Shown: positions 43,511 to 52,976 of the stretch, piece after piece
How the letters are laid out: each line of letters starts with the position of its first letter
How positions within the stretch are numbered: position 1 is the first letter of the stretch
From: Pseudomonadota bacterium
Lineage (GTDB): Bacteria > Bdellovibrionota_B > Oligoflexia > Oligoflexales > CAIYRB01
Length of the DNA: 53,811 nt
NCBI GenBank assembly: GCA_026390445.1
Contig: JAPLFX010000028.1
Location: 1-53,811, forward strand
Reading direction: 5' to 3'
Notes under the pieces: generated by a model
What the model was told of the DNA's origin: nothing
The model's input: the letters and a program-made list of their open reading frames with translations, nothing else
Database searches by the model: none
Made by a program: the position numbers and the translations under genes

Positions 43511-44827
43511 ATGCAGGTGACCAAATATCGACACGCTCTGCCAAAAGGCAACGGCAAGCCAGTGCTCATAGACGGGGCCAGGACGGCGTTCGTAAAATCA
43601 TTCGGAGTCTTTGAAGATTGTGATGCCTTGGAGCTATTTAGTCGTTCTGTTCAAGGCTTGATCCGCCGCCTTGATCTCGACCCACAAGAAATTGATGAAA
43701 TTTCCTGTGGCGTGGTCGTGCCACAAACCAAAAACGGCAACGTCGCACGCGACACCATCATCAACCTCGGGCTGCCCGCCCATATTCACGGCGTCACCGT
43801 CAACCGCGCGTGTACCAGTAGCATGCAGACGATTGGTGACGCCGCACGGTCGATTGCCTTTGGCAACCCCGCATTGATTCTTGCCGGTGGAGTCGAATGC
43901 TTAAGCGATGTGCCGATTGTCTACTCGCAAGAGGCCCGAAAATTCCTCGTCACCCTTAACAAGGCTCGCTCGACTGCGGCGAAGCTAAACATCTTAAAGA
44001 ATTTCAGTGCAAAGGCTTGGCTACCGTCACCACCCAGTCTGTCGGAGCCTCTAACAGGTCTGACCATGGGCGAGCATACCGAGATCATGGCGAAGCTAAA
44101 TCGAATCAGCAAAGAAGACCAGGACCGTTTTGCGGTAGAATCGCACAAAAAGGCGGCAATTGCCCAAGAATCTGGCTACCTAGATCAGGAGATTGTACCG
44201 GTTTGGCCAACACCAAAGTACGCGCAGTGCATTGATCGCGACAACATGATTCGCGCCGATACATCGGTCGAGGCTTTGAAGGATCTCAAGCCAGCATTCG
44301 ATAAAAAATTTGGGACGCTAACGGCCGCGAACTCCTCGCCACTGACCGACGGAGCTGCCGTCACTTTGATTGCCGACGAAGCCCGCGCGAAGAGTCTCGG
44401 ATTAGTGCCGAAAGTACGCATCAAAGACGTCATCATGGTCGGGGTCAACCCATATGAACAGTTGCTCATTGGCCCCGCTATTGCGATTCCGCTCATGCTT
44501 AAGAAGCATGGCTTGACCATCGACAACATCGATCGGTTCGAAATACACGAGGCTTTTGCTGCACAGGTCCTGAGCTGTATTCGTTCGATGGAATCCAATG
44601 ATTTTATGGAGCGCTATTTCGGTGACAAGGCTCTGGGCAAGTTCCCTATGGACCGGGTCAACGTCAATGGTGGGGCGATTGCGATTGGGCATCCGTTTGG
44701 TGCCACAGGGGCTCGCCTCGCTACCTCGCTCGCCAACGAGCTTGTCCGCAGCGACAAAAATCTCGGGTTGATTGCCATCTGCGCCGCCGGGGCCATGGCC
44801 GGAGCGATGTTGATCGAGCGTGTGTGA
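43511..44827 (+). CDS. fadI: Acetyl-CoA acyltransferase (FadI-type thiolase)
   Basis: A 438-residue thiolase for the last step of fatty acid beta-oxidation. The acyl-binding Cys is in NRACTSSMQ. The other catalytic residues are His in FEIHEAFAAQ and Cys in ICAAGAMAGAM, with GGAIAIGHPFGATGAR before it. Length fits FadI (436) rather than FadA (387). The start at 43511 follows GGGAG; the frame is open upstream to 43379, but that part has no thiolase features. It is first in an operon with fadJ, 32 bases apart. Confidence 0.95.
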   Translation: MQVTKYRHALPKGNGKPVLIDGARTAFVKSFGVFEDCDALELFSRSVQGLIRRLDLDPQEIDEISCGVVVPQTKNGNVARDTIINLGLPAHIHGVTVNRACTSSMQTIGDAARSIAFGNPALILAGGVECLSDVPIVYSQEARKFLVTLNKARSTAAKLNILKNFSAKAWLPSPPSLSEPLTGLTMGEHTEIMAKLNRISKEDQDRFAVESHKKAAIAQESGYLDQEIVPVWPTPKYAQCIDRDNMIRADTSVEALKDLKPAFDKKFGTLTAANSSPLTDGAAVTLIADEARAKSLGLVPKVRIKDVIMVGVNPYEQLLIGPAIAIPLMLKKHGLTIDNIDRFEIHEAFAAQVLSCIRSMESNDFMERYFGDKALGKFPMDRVNVNGGAIAIGHPFGATGARLATSLANELVRSDKNLGLIAICAAGAMAGAMLIERV

Positions 44828-44859
44828 GATTGATGATTGAGACTAAGGAGTGACCTAAC

Positions 44860-47019
44860 ATGGGCGAGTTTTGGCATATTGAGCGCGAAGTTGGTAACGT
44901 TGCAGTCGTAGTTTTTGACACCAAGGAGAAAGAGGTCAACGTCCTCTCGGCCAAGGTACTGCACGAGCTAAATGATATTCTGGATTCTTTCCAAGGTGAC
45001 CATGGTCTAGAGGGCGTCGTTTTCATCAGCGGCAAGAAGGACTTCATCGTCGGAGCCGACATCCTTGAAATCAATGCAATGCGCACGATCGAAGAGGCAA
45101 CGCTTGGGTCAAGACAAATGCAGGCAGTGCTGCAAAAGATCACTGATCTGCGTGTTCCCACCGTCGCCGCTATCAATGGCCTAGCATTAGGCGGCGGCTT
45201 TGAGCTGGCGCTTGCTTGCTCGTGGCGAGTGGCCACCAATGACCCGCGCACCAAGGTCGGCCTTCCGGAGATTCAACTCGGACTGATTCCTGGCGCGGGT
45301 GGGACCCAGCGCTTGTCGCGGCTCATCGGCATCCAAGGCGCCTTGGACCTGATTATCACCGGCAAGAAGGTAGGCGGTAAAAAGGCCGAGAAGAGCGGGC
45401 TCGTCGATGCCACGGTACCGCCGCAATCGCTACGTGAGTATGCCGTCAAGCTGGTCCACAAGAAAAGACCAGCGCGCAGTCGCCTCCCCGACCTGAGCCC
45501 TGGCAAATTGGCCGCAGATTTGCCCAAGTGGGCGACGGAAGGCAACCCTATCGGCCGTAAACTCATGCAAAAGAAAGCTCGGGAAATGGTCGATGACAAG
45601 ACCAAGGGCTTTTACCCAGCCGCCTATAAAGCGTTGGAGGCGGTGTTTGAAGGACATGAGATGTCGCTTGCCAAAGGTCTAGAACTGGAAGCGACACTCT
45701 TTGGTCAACTGGCCGTCACCCGTGAAAGCCATAGCCTAGTCCATCTCTTTCACGCCACGACCAGCCTCAAAAAGCATCGCTATAAAGACGCCGGCCGGGA
45801 GCGTTTTGGCACCTCTAAGGTCAATTCGATCGGCTTGATTGGGGCCGGGTTCATGGGTGCAGGCATCACCACGGTAGCGATAGAGCGCGGCATCACCGTC
45901 CGGCTGGCCGATCCAAACAAAGACTCCGTTGGGCGCGCCTTAAAGCACTCCCGAGATTACTTCCAAAAGAAACTAGATCGGCGCCGTATCAAGCCCTTTG
46001 AGCTGACGCAAAAGCTCGCCCATCTGTCTCCAGGCCTGAACACCAATGGCCTCGGTCAGGTCGACATCGTCATTGAGGCGGTATTTGAAGACCTCCGCTT
46101 AAAGCAGAGTTTGCTCAAGCAAGTCGAGGAATTGAACGGCAAGGACTACATCTTCGCCAGCAATACGTCGGCGCTACCCATCAGCAAGATTGCCAGCCAG
46201 GCGAAGCACCCGGAGCGGGTGATCGGAATGCATTTCTTTTCTCCCGTTGAAAAGATGCCTCTCCTAGAGGTTGTGATCACCGATGCGACAGCAGATTGGG
46301 TCACGGCGCGAACGGTGGAATTAGGTCAGGAACTCGGTAAACAGGTCATCGTTGTCAAGGATGGCCCCGGATTCTATACCACCAGAGCCCTGTCCTTTTT
46401 TCTCAACGAAGCTGCCCTGGTCCTGGCGGAAGGAGCGCCCATCGAGCAGATCGATGAAGCACTGACCGATTTCGGATTTCCCGTTGGCCCCATCACGCTC
46501 ATTGATGAAGTCGGTATCGATGTCGGAATGCATGTTCTGGAGACTATATCTAGCGCGTTCCCCGATCGCTTGGTCATGCCCCAAAGTCTGGCGCCGATCG
46601 CTGACAGCGGTCGACTCGGTCGCAAAAACAACAAGGGATTTTACCTTTACGACGCTGGCAAAAAGGGCCGAGCCGACAGCGGTGTATATGAGCTTCTCGG
46701 CCTTGAGCCGGACAGCGCCAAGGTTGGGGAAGACGAAATACTGGAACGTTGCCTCCTCGTCTTTGTCAACGAGTCGGTGCGCTGCCTAGAGGAGGGGATC
46801 CTCGCCAATGCCTACGACGGCGATGTCGGCGCGGTGTTCGGCCTAGGCTTCCCGCCATTTTGGGGCGGCCCATTTAAGTACATCGATCATGTTGGCGCAT
46901 CTAGTGTAGTTGCCCGCCTACGTGAGCTGGAAGGGCACCATGGTAGTCGCTTTAAACCTTCGCCTTTGCTGATTAAACATGCCGACTCACAACAGCGCTT
47001 TTTTCCGGAAGAGGCGTGA
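44860..47019 (+). CDS. fadJ: Fatty oxidation multifunctional protein (FadJ-type)
   Basis: A 719-residue fusion. Residues about 1-190 are enoyl-CoA hydratase/isomerase, with GGGFELALACS and the catalytic Glu in GLPEIQLGLIPGAGGTQ. From about residue 324 it is 3-hydroxyacyl-CoA dehydrogenase: Rossmann motif GLIGAGFMGAG, catalytic His in IGMHFFSPVEKMPLLE, then the two C-terminal helical domains. It works with FadI to hydrate and oxidise acyl-CoA. The start follows AAGGAG. Its stop overlaps the next gene as GTGA, so the M1-like gene is translated from the same message. Confidence 0.95.
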   Translation: MGEFWHIEREVGNVAVVVFDTKEKEVNVLSAKVLHELNDILDSFQGDHGLEGVVFISGKKDFIVGADILEINAMRTIEEATLGSRQMQAVLQKITDLRVPTVAAINGLALGGGFELALACSWRVATNDPRTKVGLPEIQLGLIPGAGGTQRLSRLIGIQGALDLIITGKKVGGKKAEKSGLVDATVPPQSLREYAVKLVHKKRPARSRLPDLSPGKLAADLPKWATEGNPIGRKLMQKKAREMVDDKTKGFYPAAYKALEAVFEGHEMSLAKGLELEATLFGQLAVTRESHSLVHLFHATTSLKKHRYKDAGRERFGTSKVNSIGLIGAGFMGAGITTVAIERGITVRLADPNKDSVGRALKHSRDYFQKKLDRRRIKPFELTQKLAHLSPGLNTNGLGQVDIVIEAVFEDLRLKQSLLKQVEELNGKDYIFASNTSALPISKIASQAKHPERVIGMHFFSPVEKMPLLEVVITDATADWVTARTVELGQELGKQVIVVKDGPGFYTTRALSFFLNEAALVLAEGAPIEQIDEALTDFGFPVGPITLIDEVGIDVGMHVLETISSAFPDRLVMPQSLAPIADSGRLGRKNNKGFYLYDAGKKGRADSGVYELLGLEPDSAKVGEDEILERCLLVFVNESVRCLEEGILANAYDGDVGAVFGLGFPPFWGGPFKYIDHVGASSVVARLRELEGHHGSRFKPSPLLIKHADSQQRFFPEEA

Positions 47020-49793
47020 AACACTGGCGCGAATCAAACAGGGGCAGCTGGCCTAACCGACTAGGCCAAGCGCTCGCCTTGATGATCTGCAGCTTTAGCG
47101 GCTTGGCAATGGCCTTGGCAGGGGCCACGGAGGGCTCGCGCTTTCCTGCCGTGGCCTTTGATGTCACCATCGAGGCCCCTGCTGAGCACTCGGGTCCTAA
47201 GCAGATACATGGCACTATGCGCGTGCGTGACTGGAACCCCCGCCACGGCGCTTGCATTTATTTGCCCTATGCTGATCCTGATTACGGCGACAGTCGGAGC
47301 GGCAATCGACGCTTTGACTTACTCTCCTCTCCAGCTCCCCGCCCGGTGTTTTTGGGTGGCCAGCAATCCATACAGGCAGCACTTCCGGCCCAGGTAGAAG
47401 CAACGTCCCTAGGCCAACTCGTGCGAATAGACCCTGGTTCACAGATGATTACGGACGAACTAGCCTTCACCTTTGACGCGGTCGTGCCTAGGCTCCCGAT
47501 GAGCCGAGACGGCGACTGGTTCTATGATGGCTTCCTGCCACAACTATTGGCTGAGTGCCCGGCTGCCGGGCAAGACCCGGAGTACTATCGAGCGGCCATA
47601 TCGACGCACCTCACTGGTCAACTGCATATACCTACGGGATGGAATTACGCTGGCCCCGGTGACACACGGACCCCTGGTGTGGTCACCATTGATTTGACGG
47701 CCCGCGGACTGGCATTTGCCCTAGAGAAAAGTGAACAAGGGTTTCTACGCAAGAATTTCCAAGCCGCCGGTGTCCCTGTCACGCTTTTTTATCACAGTGA
47801 GAGCTTTAAGGATTTGGAGGCCACGGTTAGCGAGACGCTCCCCGTCTTAGTCGATATCCTTGGACCCTACCCCTATCCGACGCTGACGATCATCGAGACC
47901 TCAGAACTGCAGCGCCATGGATTACCTGGGCTGATTTCCATGAATCGACCGGCGCAGGCGCTTTTTAACAAGGTTCAACGCTCACTACTTAACTGGCAAC
48001 ATTGGATTTTTGCCATCCAATTAACCCACCAATGGTATGGCAGTGCCATCGCCGCTGCTAGTCCAGACGACGACTGGCTGGTCTCCGGCATAGCCGAATT
48101 TGCAACGCTAGAGGCATTGAGTCGCCACCCTGCCCGCTTTAATTTGTTTAATGCCAGTGCGGGTTTTCGACTGCTTTCATTCGACTATCTGCAGATCTCT
48201 GAGGTCACCGCGGCTTTGTTGCGCCGAAACGCACCGCTGGCTATTCTGACCGACAATGAGCTGAAGTCAAAATCCATTCATACGGCGCAATCACCGCTTT
48301 TGTTCATCAAGCAAACCAGCGCGATGAGACAGCTTAAGAGTGCTGCTGGCGACCAGGTCTTTTTTCGCTTCACGCGCAATCTAACCCAGCACTTTCTTCA
48401 CTCTTTCATCAGCCCTGCCGAGTTTTATGACTACTTTTCACACCGTCCATCGCCCTTTTCCCCATCCATGCGCCAGACTCTTACCACGTCGCTAAAAAAT
48501 TGGTGGACCTCAAACGGATGGCCAGACTTTGCGCTGGAGAGCGTCGACAAGACTGAACTTCCAGATGGTCGCTGGATCAGCGAGATCAGCGCCACACAAA
48601 AAGGGGGGGTGGACTTTGCGCCGTTGCTGGGTGTCAAAGACCTAAGCGGACACTATTATTTGGCGCGAAGTGCCAAAAACAACAAAGCGCCAGATGCTCC
48701 GTGGGTCGCCAGCGTCATCACGCCATCAAAGCCTGGCGATGGTGAAGTCGATCCCACCCATGAAACGTTCGATGAAAATCGCTTCAATAATCACCTGGGA
48801 TTGCCTGACCTGACCTTCTTTCCCGGTCAGGCCGATACGCTGCGCGATGACGCCTACACCATCCTATGGGTTCCCTATGCGTTCAAGCGGCCGGGTGAGC
48901 CGTTTTCTCTTGGCCTTCAGGCTGCTCTCTTTAGGTATATCAATAGTGGTCTCTTGGTTCGCTTCGAGGCAGCGCCTGGAACAACGCTCGCGGCGGTTAG
49001 TCTGAGTGACAGCTTCCGATTGCCAGACTATGCTCTGAATGGATCGGTTGACTTCAGCCAGAATTATGACCGCGATAGACTGGCACAGGTGGCGCTGTCA
49101 AGATCGCCGGTCGGAGTTAGCAATCCGGAACTTAGCCTTGGCCTATCTCTGAGGCGACGGGCACGCGCCGCTGAGCCTGAGTCCGCGCATGGAACCTTTG
49201 CCATTAGCGCCACTTTGCGGCCCGCCGGTTCACCCCGAATATGCAGCTATAGCCTAAATGGACAGCAGGAGAAGGCCCCAGGCGCCTTCGCTAAGGGGTT
49301 TCAATATGATCGAAGTCAGGCAGCAGCATCGGGTCAGTGCAATATTACCAACCGCATTGCGCTCAGTGCCAGAGCCTTTCGTGGACTGGTAACCGGTGAC
49401 GGACAGCTGCCCCAGGTCGCACTGTTTAAGCCCACCGACTTAAAAGAAGCACATCTACGCCTCGATCAACGCGGACTAAACTGGTCGCGCTCGATTGCCT
49501 CGGGTAGTCTCGACTTGCTCCTCCCATTTCATTTGCCAATACCCAGCGACTCCCTGCTCCTCACTCGCCAAATGCGCTGGCGATTGTTTTACGATATCGG
49601 CAGGTCGATCGACCTAGGTCAAACCTACCGAGACGGCGGAGTTGGATTTCTGCTGCCTTTTGGCGGCGATCTCAGCGGTGCTGGATCGCTGGCACTTACC
49701 AGGTTGTCCTGCTTGGTCATCGCGTATAGCGATGTGGCTGGATCAACCTCGCGCAAGCCAAGCCTATTGCTCGACTTAAGCGGCGAGCTTTAG
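47016..49793 (+). CDS. M1-peptidase-like protein with lost zinc site, C-terminal probable barrel
   Basis: A 925-residue exported protein. A signal peptide ends near residue 36. Residues about 40-480 follow the M1 aminopeptidase plan (beta N-domain, then a gluzincin-like domain). The site that should be HExxH reads IQLTH (334-338), and the third ligand region WLNEGFAEY reads WLVSGIAEF (354-362), with Ser357 in place of Glu. Two of three zinc ligands and the catalytic Glu are gone. From about residue 620 alternating strands suggest an outer-membrane barrel (for example FSLGLQAALFRYINSGLLVRF), although the last residue is Leu. The GTG start overlaps the fadJ stop. It may bind peptides or proteins rather than cut them, or act in fatty acid uptake by context. 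Confidence 0.85.
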   Translation: MKHWRESNRGSWPNRLGQALALMICSFSGLAMALAGATEGSRFPAVAFDVTIEAPAEHSGPKQIHGTMRVRDWNPRHGACIYLPYADPDYGDSRSGNRRFDLLSSPAPRPVFLGGQQSIQAALPAQVEATSLGQLVRIDPGSQMITDELAFTFDAVVPRLPMSRDGDWFYDGFLPQLLAECPAAGQDPEYYRAAISTHLTGQLHIPTGWNYAGPGDTRTPGVVTIDLTARGLAFALEKSEQGFLRKNFQAAGVPVTLFYHSESFKDLEATVSETLPVLVDILGPYPYPTLTIIETSELQRHGLPGLISMNRPAQALFNKVQRSLLNWQHWIFAIQLTHQWYGSAIAAASPDDDWLVSGIAEFATLEALSRHPARFNLFNASAGFRLLSFDYLQISEVTAALLRRNAPLAILTDNELKSKSIHTAQSPLLFIKQTSAMRQLKSAAGDQVFFRFTRNLTQHFLHSFISPAEFYDYFSHRPSPFSPSMRQTLTTSLKNWWTSNGWPDFALESVDKTELPDGRWISEISATQKGGVDFAPLLGVKDLSGHYYLARSAKNNKAPDAPWVASVITPSKPGDGEVDPTHETFDENRFNNHLGLPDLTFFPGQADTLRDDAYTILWVPYAFKRPGEPFSLGLQAALFRYINSGLLVRFEAAPGTTLAAVSLSDSFRLPDYALNGSVDFSQNYDRDRLAQVALSRSPVGVSNPELSLGLSLRRRARAAEPESAHGTFAISATLRPAGSPRICSYSLNGQQEKAPGAFAKGFQYDRSQAAASGQCNITNRIALSARAFRGLVTGDGQLPQVALFKPTDLKEAHLRLDQRGLNWSRSIASGSLDLLLPFHLPIPSDSLLLTRQMRWRLFYDIGRSIDLGQTYRDGGVGFLLPFGGDLSGAGSLALTRLSCLVIAYSDVAGSTSRKPSLLLDLSGEL

Positions 49794-49805
49794 GACTTGG
49801 ACCAA

Positions 49806-50402
49806 CTAACGATTGAATTTGGATTTAGCTTCGATGGCGCGCATTTTTAATGACCCGAGGGCCGGCCATAAGCGCCAAAACAAGTAATGCCAAACGCACC
49901 CAATCAGTGCCCCAAAACCAAAGCCAGCCAACACGTCACCAGGAAAATGAACTCCCAGGTACACCCTACTGAAGCCAGTCATAACGGTCAAAACGAGAGC
50001 TACCCATGCGGCTGCGGCCGGGGCATTAAGGGCGAGAATAGCCGTCAATGCCATCCCGTTAGCGGCGTGATTGGACGGCATGCCGTAGTCTCCTCCGCAC
50101 CAAATCGGGACCATACGCAACTCGGCCAATGGACGCTTACAAGGTCGCTCCCTAGCGACCAGAGGCTTAACTACCTGATAGGTCACAACGTCAGTCAAGC
50201 CGATCGTGCTTCCTAGCAATAAACACAAAGGAAGTAGGTGCCGACGTCGCTTTAGCAACGCGAGCAACAGAATGACGCCACCCACTGCAAGCCAGGTGTA
50301 CTTATTCGAAATAAACATCATCGGAGCATCGAGCCAGGTTTGCCCCAGGCCGCTGTTGATGGAGTGAAACAAAGTCTCGTCCAGTGATCCAAGTGTGGAC
50401 AA
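49806..50402 (-). CDS. PAP2 family phosphatase, membrane-bound
   Basis: A 198-residue integral membrane phosphatase of the PAP2 family. The three motifs are present: KPLVARERP (motif 1), PSNH (motif 2; the usual PSGH with Asn for Gly) and SRVYLGVHFPGDVL (motif 3). About five to six helices are visible. Substrates of relatives include phosphatidic acid, undecaprenyl pyrophosphate and lipid A phosphates. The frame is open to a TTG at 50426, but a strong GGGAGG site lies inside it, five bases before a TTG at 50402, so the latter is chosen. It is convergent with the M1-like gene. Confidence 0.92.
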   Translation of the reverse strand: MSTLGSLDETLFHSINSGLGQTWLDAPMMFISNKYTWLAVGGVILLLALLKRRRHLLPLCLLLGSTIGLTDVVTYQVVKPLVARERPCKRPLAELRMVPIWCGGDYGMPSNHAANGMALTAILALNAPAAAAWVALVLTVMTGFSRVYLGVHFPGDVLAGFGFGALIGCVWHYLFWRLWPALGSLKMRAIEAKSKFNR

Positions 50403-50622
50403 TACGACCTCCCTGAAATGATGCAATGCTGCTAGGCGAGTGGCGGGACTCAGTCAATCTATCGCTGCGTCCCCAAGGATGCATACTGGAAGATTTAAAT
50501 TGACCGGCCAGCCAAATATTGCTACCGTCCCGACATCCCACATCATCTTTGTCGGTGAGCGCTAACAGAAGCGGGCGGCGCTATCAGGGCGAAACTGCTG
50601 CCAACATTGAGTTCGTGCCAGA

Positions 50623-51069
50623 CTAAAAGGCATCGTCCTTAGCCGGTTCGAACACCTTGGGATAAAAATCCTTGCTAATGGGCTCGTCGGCCCGCTCAAG
50701 GGGCAAAGGATCCAGCCTAAAGGCAACCCTAGGCTGCTGCAAATGTCCCGTGACACGCAGTCGCTGAAACCGAAGATTGCCTGGTTTTTCTTTTAATTCA
50801 GGCTGCTTATGGGCGGCTACTCGGTGTGGAGCAAGCACGTTTAAATGCCTGGGTTGATCCGGATCACGCATGTACCTGCCCAGGCTCAATGCTTTCGCCG
50901 GAGCGATCACTACAGGTGCAACAGACTGCTGCTGCCCCAGGCCATAAAGGCGCTGACCCAGCGGGGGCAGCGCCTGCGCGACTTGGGTATAGCGGCCGCT
51001 GGCGATTACGGCGCTAGCAACGCCCAAGACAAGCATGCACGCAGCGATATTCCATTTTCTCAAAACCAT
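50623..51069 (-). CDS. Small membrane-anchored protein, function unknown
   Basis: A 148-residue protein with one N-terminal hydrophobic helix (about 8-23, AACMLVLGVASAVIA), which is either a signal peptide or an anchor. The rest is periplasmic, Pro- and Arg-rich, and ends with SKDFYPKVFEPAKDDAF. The segment RVTGHLQQPRVAFRLDPLPLE repeats a pattern of basic and Pro residues, hinting at a protein-binding chain. It is divergent from the FHA-HD-GYP gene, with an 11-base inverted repeat between them. I do not recognise the family. Confidence 0.65.
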   Translation of the reverse strand: MVLRKWNIAACMLVLGVASAVIASGRYTQVAQALPPLGQRLYGLGQQQSVAPVVIAPAKALSLGRYMRDPDQPRHLNVLAPHRVAAHKQPELKEKPGNLRFQRLRVTGHLQQPRVAFRLDPLPLERADEPISKDFYPKVFEPAKDDAF

Positions 51070-51110
51070 GGCTAGTTTCCGTCGCTTCGTGTCTTTACCA
51101 AACCGTGAAG

Positions 51111-51178
51111 AGCTTATCGGCAGAAACTGACCAAGCTTTAGGCTGAAGTCAATTTTGTCCAGAAGCAGCCGATAAGCT
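51111..51178. repeat. Distant 11-base perfect inverted repeat in divergent promoter region
   Basis: AGCTTATCGGC at 51111-51121 and GCCGATAAGCT at 51168-51178 match perfectly, 46 bases apart. They lie between the membrane-anchored protein gene (start 51069) and the FHA-HD-GYP gene (start 51233). Two facing operator sites or a large hairpin are both possible. Confidence 0.55.
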
Positions 51179-51232
51179 TAGAGGTGACGGCAATGGACCG
51201 CCCACCCATGCCACCTACGCGAACGGACCTAC

Positions 51233-52879
51233 ATGACGCTACTCATCGTCGAACGCGGAACAGGCGCTGGCGACCGCATCACTCTCAGCCAGTTTCCGAT
51301 CACCATTGGTCGCGATCCAAGTAACGTCGTTGTGCTTGACGACGAGGAAACCTCTCGCTTTCATCTGCGTATCAAGCGTCGTGGCAGGCTCTTTATCTGC
51401 GAGGACTTAGAGTCAAAAAACGGCACATATATCAACGGCGATCGAGTATTGAATGCGGTCTTACAAAATGGCGACAAGCTACTAGTCGGAGCTACCGAGT
51501 TTCAATTCGTCACCTCGGAGCCTGACATCCACTTGGCGCGCGAAGTTCTCGACTTTGGAATGGTCGTATCGGATGACATGGGACTAAAAGGTCCAATCGA
51601 CATCGGCAAGGGCGAGCTGAGCGCAAAATTTACTCCGGTCCGACTAAATCAGCTCGGAGTGGTCAACAACTTAACGACTGACCTTAGGTCCATCAAAGAA
51701 GTCTACGACCTTCATAGCAATATTATCGTGGCGTTTGGCCTAGAGGAGGCTAGCGAGACCCTGCTCAAGTCGATCGGCAAGCTGATGCCAATCGCCAGCC
51801 GCGCCGCGGTGTTCGTTTGGACTGCCGCAAACCGCCAGCTGGTGCCTTGCGCTGCGCGGCACTATAAGCGAAAAAAGGAACCCTTTCTATTGAGCCAGCG
51901 GTCATTTGAGGACGTGCTAACGAGGAAGCAAGGGCTCTTGCTCCTTGCTGACGTGTCGCCACAAGTGACCCAAGCCAATCGTAACAGAGTCGTGTTACCG
52001 ATGGTCCACAACGGTGAACCGATCTGCGTTCTACATATCGAGGCCGACAACACCTCGCAAGCTATCGGCGCAAAGGAACTGGAGCTCGTACAAGCGTTGA
52101 TTAGCCGCTGCGCACCAAACTTTGAAGCGCTACTACTACGGCGCGAACTCGACGCCTGGATGGTCGGCATGATCGAAACCATGGTTGCAACGATTGAAGC
52201 CAAAGACACCTACACTCATGGCCACTCCGAGCGGGTAAGCCGTTACTCTCTGGCGATCGCCGAGGAACTGAAGCTGGGGCGTGACCTTAAACGCCTCTTG
52301 CTGATCAGCGCCCTCTGCCACGACATTGGCAAAATCGGCATTCCGGACGCTATCCTCAAGAAGGCCTCAATGCTGAGTGCTGAAGAATACGAGGAGATGC
52401 AGCTCCATCCGACCATCGGTGCCGAGATCATCAGCAACATGCCCAACGCGCAACGCTTCCTCTCTGGGGTCAAGCATCACCATGAGAAGTGGGATGGTAC
52501 AGGCTATCCCGATGGACTTGCGGGCGAAGAGATTCCATTCTTTGGCCGCATCGTGGCCATCGCCGACGTCTTCGATGCAATGGTGTCTGGTCGCGCGTAT
52601 TCAGGCTTCATGGACCAAAGTGACGCCATCCAGAGGATGGTCGAGGAGAGGGATCTTTTCGACCCCGAGATCCTCAAAGCGTGCATCAGAGCTCATGAAT
52701 CCGGCGCTCTAACCCTTAAAACCAGTACGGCTAGCCAGAAGGTACCAATCAGTCCAAGTCCTGTCTCCGACCGGATTGACGATGATCCTCAGACGACGCT
52801 CAAGCCGCCGGCGCCACCAACTCTCGCTGGGGAACGTCTAAGCATTCGCCCCGCCGGCAAAAAGTCACCGAAATCCTAA
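51233..52879 (+). CDS. FHA-GAF-HD-GYP signalling protein
   Basis: A 548-residue cytosolic protein with three domains. An FHA domain (about 1-95; GRDPSNVVVLDDEETSRFHLRI and SKNGTYING) binds phosphothreonine. A GAF-like domain (about 155-300) follows. An HD-GYP domain (about 310-480) has HDIGK (about 361-365), HHHEKWDGTGYP (the GYP about residue 424) and the IADVFDAM segment. HD-GYP enzymes usually hydrolyse c-di-GMP, using a two- or three-metal centre. A disordered Pro/Lys/Ser tail follows. The protein links Ser/Thr-kinase signalling to c-di-GMP turnover. It is in the same direction as the TolQ-like gene, about 100 bases upstream. Confidence 0.94.
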   Translation: MTLLIVERGTGAGDRITLSQFPITIGRDPSNVVVLDDEETSRFHLRIKRRGRLFICEDLESKNGTYINGDRVLNAVLQNGDKLLVGATEFQFVTSEPDIHLAREVLDFGMVVSDDMGLKGPIDIGKGELSAKFTPVRLNQLGVVNNLTTDLRSIKEVYDLHSNIIVAFGLEEASETLLKSIGKLMPIASRAAVFVWTAANRQLVPCAARHYKRKKEPFLLSQRSFEDVLTRKQGLLLLADVSPQVTQANRNRVVLPMVHNGEPICVLHIEADNTSQAIGAKELELVQALISRCAPNFEALLLRRELDAWMVGMIETMVATIEAKDTYTHGHSERVSRYSLAIAEELKLGRDLKRLLLISALCHDIGKIGIPDAILKKASMLSAEEYEEMQLHPTIGAEIISNMPNAQRFLSGVKHHHEKWDGTGYPDGLAGEEIPFFGRIVAIADVFDAMVSGRAYSGFMDQSDAIQRMVEERDLFDPEILKACIRAHESGALTLKTSTASQKVPISPSPVSDRIDDDPQTTLKPPAPPTLAGERLSIRPAGKKSPKS

Positions 52880-52918
52880 ACACCGCTCCTTTTGCCCGCG
52901 GGTTTCTTAGCCCCTCCC

Positions 52919-52948
52919 TTGGGAGTTGGCGCGGATCTCGGTTACAAT
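52919..52948 (+). promoter_or_regulatory. Candidate promoter for the TolQ-like gene
   Basis: TTGGGA at 52919-52924 and TACAAT at 52943-52948 are 18 bases apart. The -10 is good and the -35 weak. It would start a transcript about 22 bases before the ATG at 52977. Confidence 0.35.
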
Positions 52949-52976
52949 TAAAAGAAACCAGCCGGGAGCACAAATT

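Noticed and set aside
51193-51324. 43-codon frame starting at an ATG with a good GAGGTGA site before the FHA-HD-GYP gene
   Set aside because: It overlaps the FHA domain out of frame and codes for an Arg/His/Pro-rich peptide. It is likely chance, although a short leader peptide cannot be excluded.
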